Counted from the first letter of the stretch, positions 1 to 9,591 are shown. The stretch: 64,000 nucleotides of DNA from an uncultured Clostridia bacterium (GCA_947631575.1 CANRLW010000003.1:1-64000); one strand, 5' to 3'. Program-made: numbers and translations. The notes: generated by a model not told the origin, from the sequence alone.

Positions 1-411
1 CCCGATGGCAATATGCTCATTAGAACTTTAGCTCGTTTGTCGGGACAGTATGTCGGAGATATAAAAACACTTCCAAATTTTATAATCGCGTTTCTGTTTA
101 CAATGTGGTTCATGAGATTAAAAGAACGGCATAGTACGGTTGTAAATTGGTTGGCAAAATCAGTGTTTTCAGTTTATATTGTTCATCAGGTGCCGGCGTT
201 TATTTCGTTTATCTGGAATCGAATGTTTATGGCTTTTTTATGGATCCCAAATCATACGGTTTGGTATGTATTTGTTGTTTTTGCTGTACTGTTGGTAGTT
301 TGTAGAATATTAGATATTGTCAGAATGAAGGCTGTCGAACCGATAGTAGAAAAAACTGTAATTTATAAAAAAACAGTAGCTTTCATAAACAGATTGTTTG
401 ATTTAAATTAG
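1..411 (+). CDS. Acyltransferase-family membrane protein, C-terminal part (partial)
   Basis: The reading frame is open from base 1 and the first ATG at 13 is probably internal, so the gene begins upstream of the window. What remains is about 136 residues with at least three hydrophobic segments, a short basic tail and no soluble domain. The pattern fits the last transmembrane helices of an acyltransferase-3 type protein, which O-acetylates or otherwise acylates surface polysaccharides from the cytoplasmic membrane. This is a family-level guess made from topology and from the capsule genes that follow 8-17 nt downstream on the same strand. No catalytic residue of the family is visible in this fragment. 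Confidence 0.55.
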   Translation, partial: PDGNMLIRTLARLSGQYVGDIKTLPNFIIAFLFTMWFMRLKERHSTVVNWLAKSVFSVYIVHQVPAFISFIWNRMFMAFLWIPNHTVWYVFVVFAVLLVVCRILDIVRMKAVEPIVEKTVIYKKTVAFINRLFDLN

Positions 412-427
412 ATTTAGGATGAAAATA

Positions 428-1462
428 ATGAAAAAATATGTTATCAACGGCAAATTTCTTGCCGACAGAATGCAGGGCATTGTGAGATATGCAAGAGAAT
501 TAACCAAAGCTCTGGACAAATGCCTTGACGGTGATATTGAGGTTACACTGCTTATACCAAATGATGCAAAGAATATCCCCGACTTGAAAAAAATTAAGGT
601 TGAGGAAATCGGCAAGCATACAGGTATGGTGTGGGAACAAACAGATTTGCGGAAATATCTGAAAAAACATAAAGATGTCATCTGTATAAATTTCTGCAAT
701 ATATGTCCCCTTTTTGTTCAGCCCGGAATTACAACGATTCATGATATTATGTATAAAGTTAATCCTCAGGATTACAAAACATTCAGAAACAGGCTTTCAC
801 GATACTGGCATATGTTCCAGTATTGGTATATTGCAAGGCATGAAAAGGCTATAACTACCGTAAGCAATTTCAGCAAGGGGGAAATCGAGAAGTATTATCC
901 TCGTGCGAGAGGTAAAATAACGGTTATTCCAAATGGGTGGCAGCACGTTTTAGAGTATAAAGAGAGTCCTGACTGGCAGGAAAGATACCCGTTTTTAAAG
1001 CCAAAGGAATATTTTTTCTCGCTTTCAACATTGTCGCGTAATAAAAACGGAAAGTGGATAATTGAAAACGCAAAATATAATCCCGATTGTGTTTATGCGA
1101 TTGCGGGAAAATATTATGAGACGGATAAGTTAGATATTCCGGAAAATGTACATATGCTGGGCTTTGTTTCCGATGAGGACGCTTGTGCATTGATAAAAAA
1201 CTGCAAGGCGTTTATACATCCGTCACTTTATGAGGGATTTGGAATTCCTCCGCTGGAGGCGTTGGCACTGGGAGCAGAGGTAATAGCCTCAAATGCGACT
1301 GCTCTGCCGGAGGTGCTGGGGGAGAGTGTGCGTTATATTGATCCTAGTGATTTCCAAGTGAAACTGGATGATGTTGTTAAGCAAACCATTGCGGATAGCA
1401 GCTATGTCTTAGATAGGTATAGTTGGGAAAATTCGGCGAAAAAATTACATGACCTGATATAA
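428..1462 (+). CDS. GT4-type glycosyltransferase
   Basis: A 344-residue glycosyltransferase of the GT-B fold, family 4, acting in the cytoplasm on a lipid-linked polysaccharide repeat unit. The C-terminal nucleotide-sugar motif EGFGIPPLEALALG, preceded by FIHPSLY, carries the paired glutamates of the family, and the N-terminus has a glycine-containing loop (ADRMQGIVRYAREL) typical of acceptor binding. The track start at 419 has no ribosome site, whereas ATG 428 lies seven bases after AGGAT, so 428 is preferred. It follows the acyltransferase by a few bases and precedes the polymerase, so it belongs to the same polysaccharide operon. Donor and acceptor sugars cannot be told from sequence. Confidence 0.85.
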   Translation: MKKYVINGKFLADRMQGIVRYARELTKALDKCLDGDIEVTLLIPNDAKNIPDLKKIKVEEIGKHTGMVWEQTDLRKYLKKHKDVICINFCNICPLFVQPGITTIHDIMYKVNPQDYKTFRNRLSRYWHMFQYWYIARHEKAITTVSNFSKGEIEKYYPRARGKITVIPNGWQHVLEYKESPDWQERYPFLKPKEYFFSLSTLSRNKNGKWIIENAKYNPDCVYAIAGKYYETDKLDIPENVHMLGFVSDEDACALIKNCKAFIHPSLYEGFGIPPLEALALGAEVIASNATALPEVLGESVRYIDPSDFQVKLDDVVKQTIADSSYVLDRYSWENSAKKLHDLI

Positions 1463-1531
1463 TCACTATCGAATTATTAACTTCCGATTTATTATCATAT
1501 GGATTGAATTTTGGCAAGGAGTTGGGTTAAA

Positions 1532-2842
1532 TTGATTTCTAAAAGCAATTATTCTTTTATTTTCTTTAAGCTTTTTTTATATCTTTCCATTATTACATCA
1601 CCTTATGATGTTTTCCTGACTATAGAGTTCGGCGGATTTACATTCAGATTCACGCAGCTCATGGTAATACTTGCTGCAGGCATTTTTTTATGCACCACAG
1701 TGTCAAATGGTATTTTGCATAAACCATACGGCTTTGGTTTGCTGACGTTATATGTAATATTAAATACTGTTTTTCTTGTCAGAGCAAAGTATATGTCGGA
1801 ATCAATTGGTTACGAATTATGGCTGTTGCTTAATTATGTATTGGTTCTAATGATTACAGACTTTTTTTCAAAAAGTTATAATACCATCTTAGAGCTTATG
1901 CGAGTTTATATCAACTCATTTTTTCTATATGCAATTGTCCTGATGTGCCAGGTAGTTGTTTATTATACGACTGGTCTTCGATTCGGATCATGCCGCAGTC
2001 TTGGAAGTTATGTCAGATTTTCTGCATTTACTTTTGAACCTTCCTTCTATTCAACGTATATGATAATTGGTTGGATACTTTTGTGCTACTTATTAGAAAA
2101 GAAGAATACCATATTGTTTTCTGCAAAGCGTATGAAATATATGGTAGCAATCATATCATTATCATTATTGTTTTCCGGTTCGCGTATTGGATGGATATTT
2201 GCAGTATTGTATATAGTTTTCAGATTAATTTGTAATATCATCAGTATAATTGGTTCAAAATTTATTATCAAGCGCCATTCCCTTAAAATCATGTTCTTCT
2301 TCGGAATGTTTGTTTTATTTGGTTTTGTCGTTGCTGTGTATTTATTCCTGTTTAAATTTGATATTGTCAAAAATCTTGTAACAGGGATTGGATTGTTTGG
2401 GCAAAGCAGCCATTCATCGACATTTAGAACAACAGCTATGGAACATGTATTTGAATTGTTTTTAGACAGTCCTTTTTTAGGATGTAGTCTGGGAGATTTG
2501 ACACCGCGCTTAATGGAAAAATTTCCTAATTCCAGTCAAGCTAGTTGTTTTGTTATTTTAGAGCAATTTGCAGCAACAGGAATAGTGGGAGGAATAAGCA
2601 TTCTGGTTTATATTAGTAAATTATGCTGTTCATATAAAAATACAATAATTAACAGAATTAATGATAACAAATATTCAGAGGTATTAAAAGGAATGTGTTT
2701 AGGATTTTTTTTCCAAACGATCATGTTGAATATGAATCAAAATATATTGCGTCCATATTATTGGACAAGTATGGCGGTCATTTCTGCTGTCTTTTCTAAT
2801 ATGCGTAACATGAGCAAAAGTAATGATTTACAGAAATCATAA
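1532..2842 (+). CDS. O-antigen/capsule polymerase, Wzy-like
   Basis: A very hydrophobic protein of about 436 residues with ten or more membrane segments and one larger extracytoplasmic loop around GQSSHSSTFRTT, followed by conserved-looking GCSLGDLTPRL. This architecture is that of Wzy polymerases, which join undecaprenyl-linked repeat units on the outer face of the membrane. Sequence conservation in the family is low, so the call rests on topology plus the flanking glycosyltransferase and flippase. The track start TTG 1511 overlaps the AAGGAG at 1516-1521; TTG 1532, ten bases after that site, is the better start. Base composition is much more AT-rich than the genes after 7.1 kb, as expected for an exchanged capsule cassette. 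Confidence 0.75.
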   Translation: MISKSNYSFIFFKLFLYLSIITSPYDVFLTIEFGGFTFRFTQLMVILAAGIFLCTTVSNGILHKPYGFGLLTLYVILNTVFLVRAKYMSESIGYELWLLLNYVLVLMITDFFSKSYNTILELMRVYINSFFLYAIVLMCQVVVYYTTGLRFGSCRSLGSYVRFSAFTFEPSFYSTYMIIGWILLCYLLEKKNTILFSAKRMKYMVAIISLSLLFSGSRIGWIFAVLYIVFRLICNIISIIGSKFIIKRHSLKIMFFFGMFVLFGFVVAVYLFLFKFDIVKNLVTGIGLFGQSSHSSTFRTTAMEHVFELFLDSPFLGCSLGDLTPRLMEKFPNSSQASCFVILEQFAATGIVGGISILVYISKLCCSYKNTIINRINDNKYSEVLKGMCLGFFFQTIMLNMNQNILRPYYWTSMAVISAVFSNMRNMSKSNDLQKS

Positions 2843-2982
2843 AAACGAAATCAGAAAATTCATGATGCTATAGAAAGTAAATCATAAATCTGATTGATCT
2901 GTAGGCAACAATGCAGGAAATATGACTTGCTATAAGTATATATAGAACCGTTAAAAATATGCTTTTCTGGGAGGAAAACAAT

Positions 2983-4116
2983 ATGAGGGCTTTATTTTTA
3001 GTTTCACAATTATTTCAGTTTATAGTTGCAACTAATCTTAAACTTGCTGAATTTAAAGATTGTCAGGCAGATTTGATAATGTATAATAATTCAAATAATG
3101 TCAAATCAATTTGCAATAATGTCGGTAAAACGAATGTATATAATCATGCTTATTTTGTCGATGATATAATGATGCCTTTCCCCAAAAAGCATTTAAGTAC
3201 TTCACAAAGATTGATAAAAATGGGCAAATACATAGTATCCTTGATTTCGCCAGAAAAAACCATTCCGAAACAAATACAGAAATTAGATTTCAATTATGAT
3301 GTGGTTTTTCTTTTTGATCCTTCCATTTTGAATGATTGTATTTTCAATGTTATTCATAAAAAGAATCCGAATGCTGTTTGTTACCGATTTGAAGAAGGAT
3401 ATGGTTCTTATCTTAAAGAATGGGGAAATAAAATAAAAAAAAGATTGAAGATAGAAAGAATAATAAGGAAAATAACCGGTACAGTTACAATAGATAAATA
3501 TATAAAGAGATATTATTTTTTTGAGCCCGATTTAGTTTTGTTTAAACCGAATTACGAGTTGTGCAGTATTCCGAAATTATCCAGAAATAATACATTTTTA
3601 ATAGATATTTTAAATTCATCATTTGATTATCAGCCTGACCAAAACAATTATATTGAAAAGTATATTTTCTTTGAAGACGGTAATGCATATGCATATGGCG
3701 AGGAAGAAGATCTTGAAATTTTAAGAGAAATAATAAAAGAAGTAGGAGCGGATAATATAAAGGTTAAAATTCATCCAAGATCAAAAAACAATCGATTCAC
3801 AAACTTAGGAGTATCTACAAGTAGTGATAGTGGGATACCTTGGGAGTTAATACAGCTCAATTGTAAAATGGATAACAAAGTGATGTTCGCAGTATTATCA
3901 GGGAGCGTTTTTTCATCCAAAATTTACTTTGATGACAATACTAAGGTAATATTTTTATATAAGTGCGTAAGTAACAAGAGTGAAGATGCTAAAAATTCAG
4001 ACTTTGAAAAACATATAAATAAATTTATAGAAATCTTCGGAAAAAATTCCGTGTTTATTCCTACAAACAAAAATGAACTGATTGAACAAATTAAAAAATT
4101 GAAACAAATTGATTAA
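2983..4116 (+). CDS. Sialyltransferase-like glycosyltransferase (GT52/polysialyltransferase-like)
   Basis: A 377-residue soluble protein. Its C-terminal half has the run KVKIHPRSK and a later FAVLSGSVFSS, resembling the HPR and SS motifs of GT52 and polysialyltransferase enzymes that use CMP-activated nonulosonic acids. Two CMP-sugar synthetases of the acylneuraminate type lie just downstream, which supports a CMP-nonulosonate donor. Start 2983 has a good GGGAGG eight bases upstream, unlike the track start at 2959. The gene is strongly AT-rich, more than its neighbours on the right, and is separated from the polymerase by 140 bp without an ORF. Assignment to sialic acid itself, rather than another nonulosonic acid, is not shown. 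Confidence 0.6.
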   Translation: MRALFLVSQLFQFIVATNLKLAEFKDCQADLIMYNNSNNVKSICNNVGKTNVYNHAYFVDDIMMPFPKKHLSTSQRLIKMGKYIVSLISPEKTIPKQIQKLDFNYDVVFLFDPSILNDCIFNVIHKKNPNAVCYRFEEGYGSYLKEWGNKIKKRLKIERIIRKITGTVTIDKYIKRYYFFEPDLVLFKPNYELCSIPKLSRNNTFLIDILNSSFDYQPDQNNYIEKYIFFEDGNAYAYGEEEDLEILREIIKEVGADNIKVKIHPRSKNNRFTNLGVSTSSDSGIPWELIQLNCKMDNKVMFAVLSGSVFSSKIYFDDNTKVIFLYKCVSNKSEDAKNSDFEKHINKFIEIFGKNSVFIPTNKNELIEQIKKLKQID

Positions 4117-4131
4117 AAGATAAGTGAAATA

Positions 4132-5589
4132 ATGATTATGGTAAAAATAATATCCGAATACAAAAAACTCCCCACCCAAGTGAAAGCAACGATCTGGTTT
4201 GTCGCGTGTCAGGCAGTGCAAAGCGGCTGTAAATTCCTTGCCATGCCCTTTTTGGTGCGGTTACTTACACCAGAACAATATGGTATTTACAGCGTTTTCC
4301 TTTCATGGACACAAATTGTGACGCTGTTTGCCACATTGAATCTTCACGGAGGCGTATATAACAACGCCATGTTCAAGTATCCCGATGACCGCAGCGGATA
4401 CACCTCATCATCGCAAAGTCTTTCGGCGGTGTGTACGGTCATATGCTTTGTGGTTTACATAATCTTCCGCAGTTTTTTTAATAACCTGTTTGGCATGGAA
4501 CCGCTGTATATTATCCTGATGTTCGTGCAGCTGCTGTTTACCGAAAGCTTTCTGCTATGGTCGGGACGGCAGCGTTATGAATACAGATATGTAATCCTGC
4601 TGATTTATACTGCAGTGCTTGCAGTTTTGTACATGATCGTTCCCATTGTATCGGCAATGATATTCCCGCAGGAACAAAGGCTTACTGCCGTAATTGTCAG
4701 CGGAGTTATCATTCAGGCAGCTTTAGGACTTGCTTTCATGGTCTACAATTATTGCAAAGGCAGAAAATTCTTTCAAAAAGATTATTGGTCTTTTGCGTTA
4801 AAATTCAATATTCCGCTGATACCGCACTATCTTTCGGGAATTGTGCTCGGACAAGCTGACCGAGTAATGATAAAGCGATATATCGGCTCTGCGCAGGCCG
4901 GAATTTACAGCTTTACATACAATATATCGCTTGTTGTAAACATCATTACGACTTCAATCAATAACGCAATTGTTCCTTATACCTACAATAAATTGAAGGA
5001 GCGGAATTATATCGGACTGAAAAAAACAACTAACTTTATTCTGTTGATGGTTGGAGGAATGTGTCTTGCCTTTTCGGCAATTGCACCGGAATTTATCAAG
5101 ATATTTGCAACAGAAGAATATTATGACGCCATTTATCTTGTACCGGTGATCTCTCTAAGTTCCTATTTTACATTTTTGTATTTTCTTTTTGCCAACATAG
5201 AATTTTTCTTTGAGGCAAATAAATTTATTACAGCAGCGTCTGTTATCGGCGCAATTTTAAATATTATTTTAAACTATTTATTAATGCCGATTTTCGGCTA
5301 TTATGCGGCGGGATATACCACACTATTCTGTTATATTATGTTCAGTTTAGGTCACTTTGTATTTATGCGCATAGTGTGCAAAAAGAAACTTGACGGCGAT
5401 AAGGTGTATGACCACAAAACTATATTGATTTTGTCAATTTTGTTTGTTGTTCTTGCTTTTGGTATGATGGCAATTTATGATTACCTGATTATAAGATATC
5501 TTATTATTTTAGGTATTGTATGTTTATGCTTCATTAAGCGAAAAAAGCTTATGAATATATTAAAAACTATTAAAAACAAAGGAGAGTAA
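4132..5589 (+). CDS. Polysaccharide flippase, Wzx-like
   Basis: A 485-residue polytopic protein with about 12-14 membrane segments, beginning LPTQVKATIWFVACQAVQSG and containing GQADRVMIKRYIG, both typical of Wzx/RfbX flippases of the MATE-like superfamily. It would move undecaprenyl-diphosphate-linked repeat units to the outer leaflet for the Wzy polymerase encoded upstream. ATG 4132 and ATG 4138 are both possible; neither has a strong ribosome site. The next gene starts two bases after the stop, so translation of the flippase and the first CMP-sugar synthetase is likely linked. The codon composition shifts within this region from very AT-rich towards the window average. Confidence 0.85.
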   Translation: MIMVKIISEYKKLPTQVKATIWFVACQAVQSGCKFLAMPFLVRLLTPEQYGIYSVFLSWTQIVTLFATLNLHGGVYNNAMFKYPDDRSGYTSSSQSLSAVCTVICFVVYIIFRSFFNNLFGMEPLYIILMFVQLLFTESFLLWSGRQRYEYRYVILLIYTAVLAVLYMIVPIVSAMIFPQEQRLTAVIVSGVIIQAALGLAFMVYNYCKGRKFFQKDYWSFALKFNIPLIPHYLSGIVLGQADRVMIKRYIGSAQAGIYSFTYNISLVVNIITTSINNAIVPYTYNKLKERNYIGLKKTTNFILLMVGGMCLAFSAIAPEFIKIFATEEYYDAIYLVPVISLSSYFTFLYFLFANIEFFFEANKFITAASVIGAILNIILNYLLMPIFGYYAAGYTTLFCYIMFSLGHFVFMRIVCKKKLDGDKVYDHKTILILSILFVVLAFGMMAIYDYLIIRYLIILGIVCLCFIKRKKLMNILKTIKNKGE

Positions 5590-5591
5590 AA

Positions 5592-6317
5592 ATGGAAATT
5601 ACAGCAATAATCCCCGTCCGCGAGGGCAGTCGCAGACTGAAGAACAAAAATATCGCCCCATTTGCCGGAACAAATCTATTGATAAACAAAATCAATCAGC
5701 TTAAGCAAGTTCCGGAAATAACAAATATTGTTGTGTCTTCTGATTCAGATCTGATGCTTGCAATGGGGCATTCTCAGGGTGTAATGACCCATAAGCGCGC
5801 ACCTGAATTTTGTGATGAAAAGACTAAAACTTTTGGAGAAGTCGTTGCTCACATTTGCGAAAATGTTCCGGGAGATGATATCCTTTGGGCAACCTGTACC
5901 GCGCCGCTTGTATTCCCAAAGCACTATCGTGAAGCTATAAAGCTTTATTATAAAGCTCTTGAGGACGGATACGATTCGCTTGTTTCAATGGAGCAGTTCA
6001 AGCGTTATCTTTGGGACGATAACGGTCCTGTAAATTATGAGCTTGGTATAAAGCACGTTCCGTCCCAACAGCTTAAACCGCTTTATTTCTGCACTGACGG
6101 CATACTTTTAGCTCCGCGCTTAAAGATGATTGAGTGGAAGTATTTTCACGGTATTAATCCATATCGATACATACTTGATAAGCGTACAAGTGTGGACATT
6201 GATGACGGACTTGATCTTGCTTGTGCAAGAGCATGGCTTGATATGGACGAGACAGTTTCGCAGATAGAACCGTATTGCATAGACGACGAAACCTCCGGGG
6301 GGGGGGTACAGCACTAA
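5592..6317 (+). CDS. CMP-nonulosonate cytidylyltransferase (NeuA-like), with G10 tract
   Basis: A 241-residue acylneuraminate cytidylyltransferase: the N-terminal IIPVREGSRRLKNKN is the CTP-binding loop of NeuA/KdsB-type enzymes, and SVDIDDGLDLACARAWL is the family's C-terminal metal and sugar-binding block. It would make CMP-activated sialic acid or a relative for the transferase upstream. AAAGGAG precedes the ATG. The last residues SGGGVQH come from ten consecutive G (6297-6306). Loss of one G would extend the frame by 17 codons to a stop overlapping the next start codon as TAATG; gain of one G gives a short TALS ending. The conserved fold ends before the tract, so activity may not depend on it. 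Confidence 0.85.
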   Translation: MEITAIIPVREGSRRLKNKNIAPFAGTNLLINKINQLKQVPEITNIVVSSDSDLMLAMGHSQGVMTHKRAPEFCDEKTKTFGEVVAHICENVPGDDILWATCTAPLVFPKHYREAIKLYYKALEDGYDSLVSMEQFKRYLWDDNGPVNYELGIKHVPSQQLKPLYFCTDGILLAPRLKMIEWKYFHGINPYRYILDKRTSVDIDDGLDLACARAWLDMDETVSQIEPYCIDDETSGGGVQH

Positions 6318-6359
6318 GCTGAATCTCTCATATGCTGCCTTTGGAAAGGAGGCAGCATA

Positions 6360-7019
6360 ATGAGTACAGCCTGCTTCATTCCGATAAAATCAAACTCTGA
6401 AAGAGTGCCTGGTAAAAACTTTCGTGTTCTCAACGGTAAAAAGCTGTATGAGTACATAATTGAACACTCAATAGCTGCAGATGTTTTTAACAGTATTTTT
6501 ATTGACACTAATAGTGATGAAATAAAGGAGTTTGCACAAAATCTCGGCTGCAATGTTATTGAACGTCGAAAAGAGCTTGCCGAAAACACCGCAAACGGAA
6601 ACGACTTGCTTAATTATCATTTTGAGCAGTTTCCGAATTTTGATTATTATTTTCAGCTTTTTGCAACAGCGCCATATCTTCAGCCTTCTTCAATAAAGAC
6701 ATGTGTTGAAACATTGACAAACAGCATTAATTTCGATTCATGCTTTACGGCGGTCAGACATCAGGGATTTTTCTGGCTTAATAATACAAGCATAAACTAT
6801 CGCCCGTGTATTTTGCCGCGCAGTCAGGATATGGCACCGGTCATTGAAGAAACAACGGGATTATATGGAATGACAAGAACCGCGCTTGAAAAATATCGTT
6901 GCCGAATTGGCGCAAAACCGTATATTTATTTTGTAAGTAAATTTGAAGCTGTAGATATAAATACAGAAGATGATTTAAAAATAGCGGAACATATTGGAAA
7001 AATTTATTGGAAGTATTAA
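6360..7019 (+). CDS. Second acylneuraminate cytidylyltransferase-family protein
   Basis: A 219-residue nucleotidyltransferase with CFIPIKSNSERVPGKNF at its N-terminus, the CTP-binding signature shared with NeuA-type enzymes, and a C-terminal AVDINTEDDLKIAE block containing the acidic metal ligand. It is clearly diverged from the preceding gene rather than a recent duplicate. AAGGAGG sits seven bases before ATG 6360. Two different cytidylyltransferases next to each other suggest that the polysaccharide uses two CMP- or nucleotide-activated sugars, or that one enzyme charges another acid such as a legionaminic or pseudaminic derivative; the sequence does not decide this. It is the last gene of the surface-polysaccharide cluster. 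Confidence 0.8.
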   Translation: MSTACFIPIKSNSERVPGKNFRVLNGKKLYEYIIEHSIAADVFNSIFIDTNSDEIKEFAQNLGCNVIERRKELAENTANGNDLLNYHFEQFPNFDYYFQLFATAPYLQPSSIKTCVETLTNSINFDSCFTAVRHQGFFWLNNTSINYRPCILPRSQDMAPVIEETTGLYGMTRTALEKYRCRIGAKPYIYFVSKFEAVDINTEDDLKIAEHIGKIYWKY

Positions 7020-7146
7020 TAGTATTTAATTTTTTAAAATATATTATTTTAAAATAGTAAACTTAGATTATATAAAAACAATTATATTCCGCCGATTTAT
7101 AGCCTTTTGTTCCTGTGAAATTTTACTTCAGAAAGAAGGTGAGAAT

Positions 7147-9591
7147 ATGCTCCTCCGCCGCCACAACATATCTACATATGAAAGAATAAAAGCTCTGTTT
7201 CAGAGCGGGAACAGGGTTTGCTGCGTCCAGCCTACGGGAACGGGCAAAAGCTTTCTGATGTTGCAGCTTATTGCGGACAATCAGGAGAAAAAATTCCTGC
7301 TCTGCTCGCCGTCGAGTTACATATTCTCACAAATTCAGACGCACGCCGGGAACAACAAGATCCCGCTTGAAAATTGCAATTACCTGACTTACACAAAACT
7401 AAGTCAGCTTGAAGTCAATGAAATAAAACAGCTCAAAGCCGATTACATAATACTCGACGAATTTCATAGATTGGGTTCGCCAGAGTGGGGAAACGGTGCT
7501 GAAAAATTGCTGTCAACACACGCGAACGCAAAAGTCCTCGGCACTTCCGCAACGCCCATTCGTTATTTAGATTCAATGCGCAATATGGCTGAAGAACTTT
7601 TTCACAGCAATTACGCGGTCAATATGACTTTGGCTGAGGCTATTTACAGAAAAATCCTCCCGCTGCCAGTTTACGTCACCTCATTCTATAAGTTTTCGGG
7701 AGATATTGCGCGACTTGAACAGCGTGCCGAAAACAGCACAAATCCGCGCCTAAGAAAAGTCCTGCTTGGAAAAATTCGCAAGGCTAAAACAATGATAGCC
7801 GACCTTGATTGCGGCATAGAAACGATTTTCAGCCGTCATATCAAAAACAAAAACGGGAAGTTCATTGTTTTCTGTGCAAATGTCGAGGCACTTATAAAGG
7901 CTTATGACGAGTGTGACGATTGGTTTTCTGACGTAAATTTAAATGTACATAAATACCGCGTGTACTCTGCAAGTTCAGACGCAAAACAAAATTACGAAAG
8001 TTTCAGAAATGACAATGACAATAATTCGTTGAAGTTACTTTTCTGCGTGGATATGCTGAATGAGGGCGTGCATATTGAGGACATTGACGGAGTAATTATG
8101 CTCCGCACAACGCAGTCCGCTAATGTTTTCTATCAGCAGTTAGGGCGCGCGTTAGCTTGCTCGGAGAATTGCAAAAATCCCGTAATTTTCGATCTAGTCA
8201 ACAATTACGAAACAGGCGACACCGCAAACCAGTATGCGCAGATAATGGAAATAGGCAGAAATTACGGCGAGGGCGAAAACAATACAATCGAGTTTGAGCT
8301 TTACGATTATGTACGCGATATTCGTGAAATTTTAAACGAACTTCATAATTCCTTTGAAAACTCATGGGATATTGTATTTGAAACAGTAAGCGAGTTCAAA
8401 GAAAAGCTCGGAAGATTTCCGCTTTCAGATGAGAAATATGAGGGTTTAAGGGTAGGCGTTTGGTGTACCAATCAGCGTATTTTGAATAATAAAGGCCAGC
8501 TTGAAAAAGATAAAATCGACAAGTTAAATTCAATCGGTTTTGTCTGGGATACGGACGAAGAACGCTGGCAGTCGAATTATCTTGAAGTAAAGAAAATGGT
8601 AGAGCAATACGGACATTTTCCTAAGCGAAGTGACTTCAGCGCCGATGAGGGCAAGTGGAACTTATATGTCTGGCTAACGGCTCAGCGCGTAAAATTTGGC
8701 AGGGGAGAGCTGTCGGAGGAAAAGCAGAAGTTGCTCAATGACATCGGCTTTGAATTAAACACCGAAACAAACGACGAGCGCTGGAACAGGCTGTATTTTG
8801 AGATAAAAAAGTTTTGCGATGAGAATAACCGATTCCCGACAACAACGGACGTGAAAAATGCTCCCGAATTGAACGAACTTTACCGCTGGATAATCCGCCA
8901 GAGAAAAGCATATAACGAGGGCAAATTGTCCGAGGATAGAGTTAAACTTCTTAATGAATTAGGCATGGTCTGGGATTTATCCGACGCAAAATGGAACGAA
9001 CAGCTTGAACTGTTGAACGAGTTTATTCGTGAAAACAAGAGAACTCCCTCTGCCAACGAAAAGTTCAAAAACAAAGCTATCGGCCAGTGGTATTCGGAAC
9101 AGTTGAGGCGATTAAAAAGCGGAACGCTTGATGAAATTAAGGCGAAAAAGATAACGGCAATTGCGCCCGAAAAACCGCAGACAAGCGCTGCATGGGAAAA
9201 GAAATTTGAATTGCTTAAAGAGTTCATAAACGAACACGGTCGCCTGCCGTACAGCAAGGAAAAGTACCATAACACCGACCTTTATCTTTGGCTGTTGAGT
9301 CAGAAAAAGCTTTGTCGTGAGGGCAACCTGCCGCAAGAATTGATTGACAGATTTGCGGAGCTTGACATTGACATAGCTCACTTTTCTTCAACCCGAGAAA
9401 TGCCCCAGAAACGCTGGATAAAGACTTTCCACGAATACAAAAAGTTCGTCGCGGACAATCACAGAAAACCGTCGGCGAAGGAACAGAGGCTGTATCATTG
9501 GCAGAACTTAATGCGAATGAGATATAAAAAGGGAAACCTTAAAGAATCCCAAATTGATATGTTGAGAGATATAGGTGTGATTGACGATTAA
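7147..9591 (+). CDS. SF2 DEAD/DEAH helicase with six helicase-associated (HA) repeats
   Basis: An 814-residue protein. Residues 1-390 form a superfamily 2 helicase: Walker A PTGTGKS (29-35), Walker B DEFH, motif III GTSATP and a C-terminal motif VI-like YQQLGRALAC. From about residue 395 to the end there are six copies of a 60-70 residue repeat with the pattern W...F...GR.P...........W...QR....G.L......L...G..W, matching the HA (helicase-associated) domain found in plasmid, phage and some chromosomal helicases and thought to bind nucleic acid. No nuclease domain is seen. GAAGGTGAG precedes the ATG. It stands alone between the capsule genes and a convergent operon, with a shared terminator on the right. 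Substrate and role are unknown; mobile-element or defence functions are possible. Confidence 0.85.
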   Translation: MLLRRHNISTYERIKALFQSGNRVCCVQPTGTGKSFLMLQLIADNQEKKFLLCSPSSYIFSQIQTHAGNNKIPLENCNYLTYTKLSQLEVNEIKQLKADYIILDEFHRLGSPEWGNGAEKLLSTHANAKVLGTSATPIRYLDSMRNMAEELFHSNYAVNMTLAEAIYRKILPLPVYVTSFYKFSGDIARLEQRAENSTNPRLRKVLLGKIRKAKTMIADLDCGIETIFSRHIKNKNGKFIVFCANVEALIKAYDECDDWFSDVNLNVHKYRVYSASSDAKQNYESFRNDNDNNSLKLLFCVDMLNEGVHIEDIDGVIMLRTTQSANVFYQQLGRALACSENCKNPVIFDLVNNYETGDTANQYAQIMEIGRNYGEGENNTIEFELYDYVRDIREILNELHNSFENSWDIVFETVSEFKEKLGRFPLSDEKYEGLRVGVWCTNQRILNNKGQLEKDKIDKLNSIGFVWDTDEERWQSNYLEVKKMVEQYGHFPKRSDFSADEGKWNLYVWLTAQRVKFGRGELSEEKQKLLNDIGFELNTETNDERWNRLYFEIKKFCDENNRFPTTTDVKNAPELNELYRWIIRQRKAYNEGKLSEDRVKLLNELGMVWDLSDAKWNEQLELLNEFIRENKRTPSANEKFKNKAIGQWYSEQLRRLKSGTLDEIKAKKITAIAPEKPQTSAAWEKKFELLKEFINEHGRLPYSKEKYHNTDLYLWLLSQKKLCREGNLPQELIDRFAELDIDIAHFSSTREMPQKRWIKTFHEYKKFVADNHRKPSAKEQRLYHWQNLMRMRYKKGNLKESQIDMLRDIGVIDD

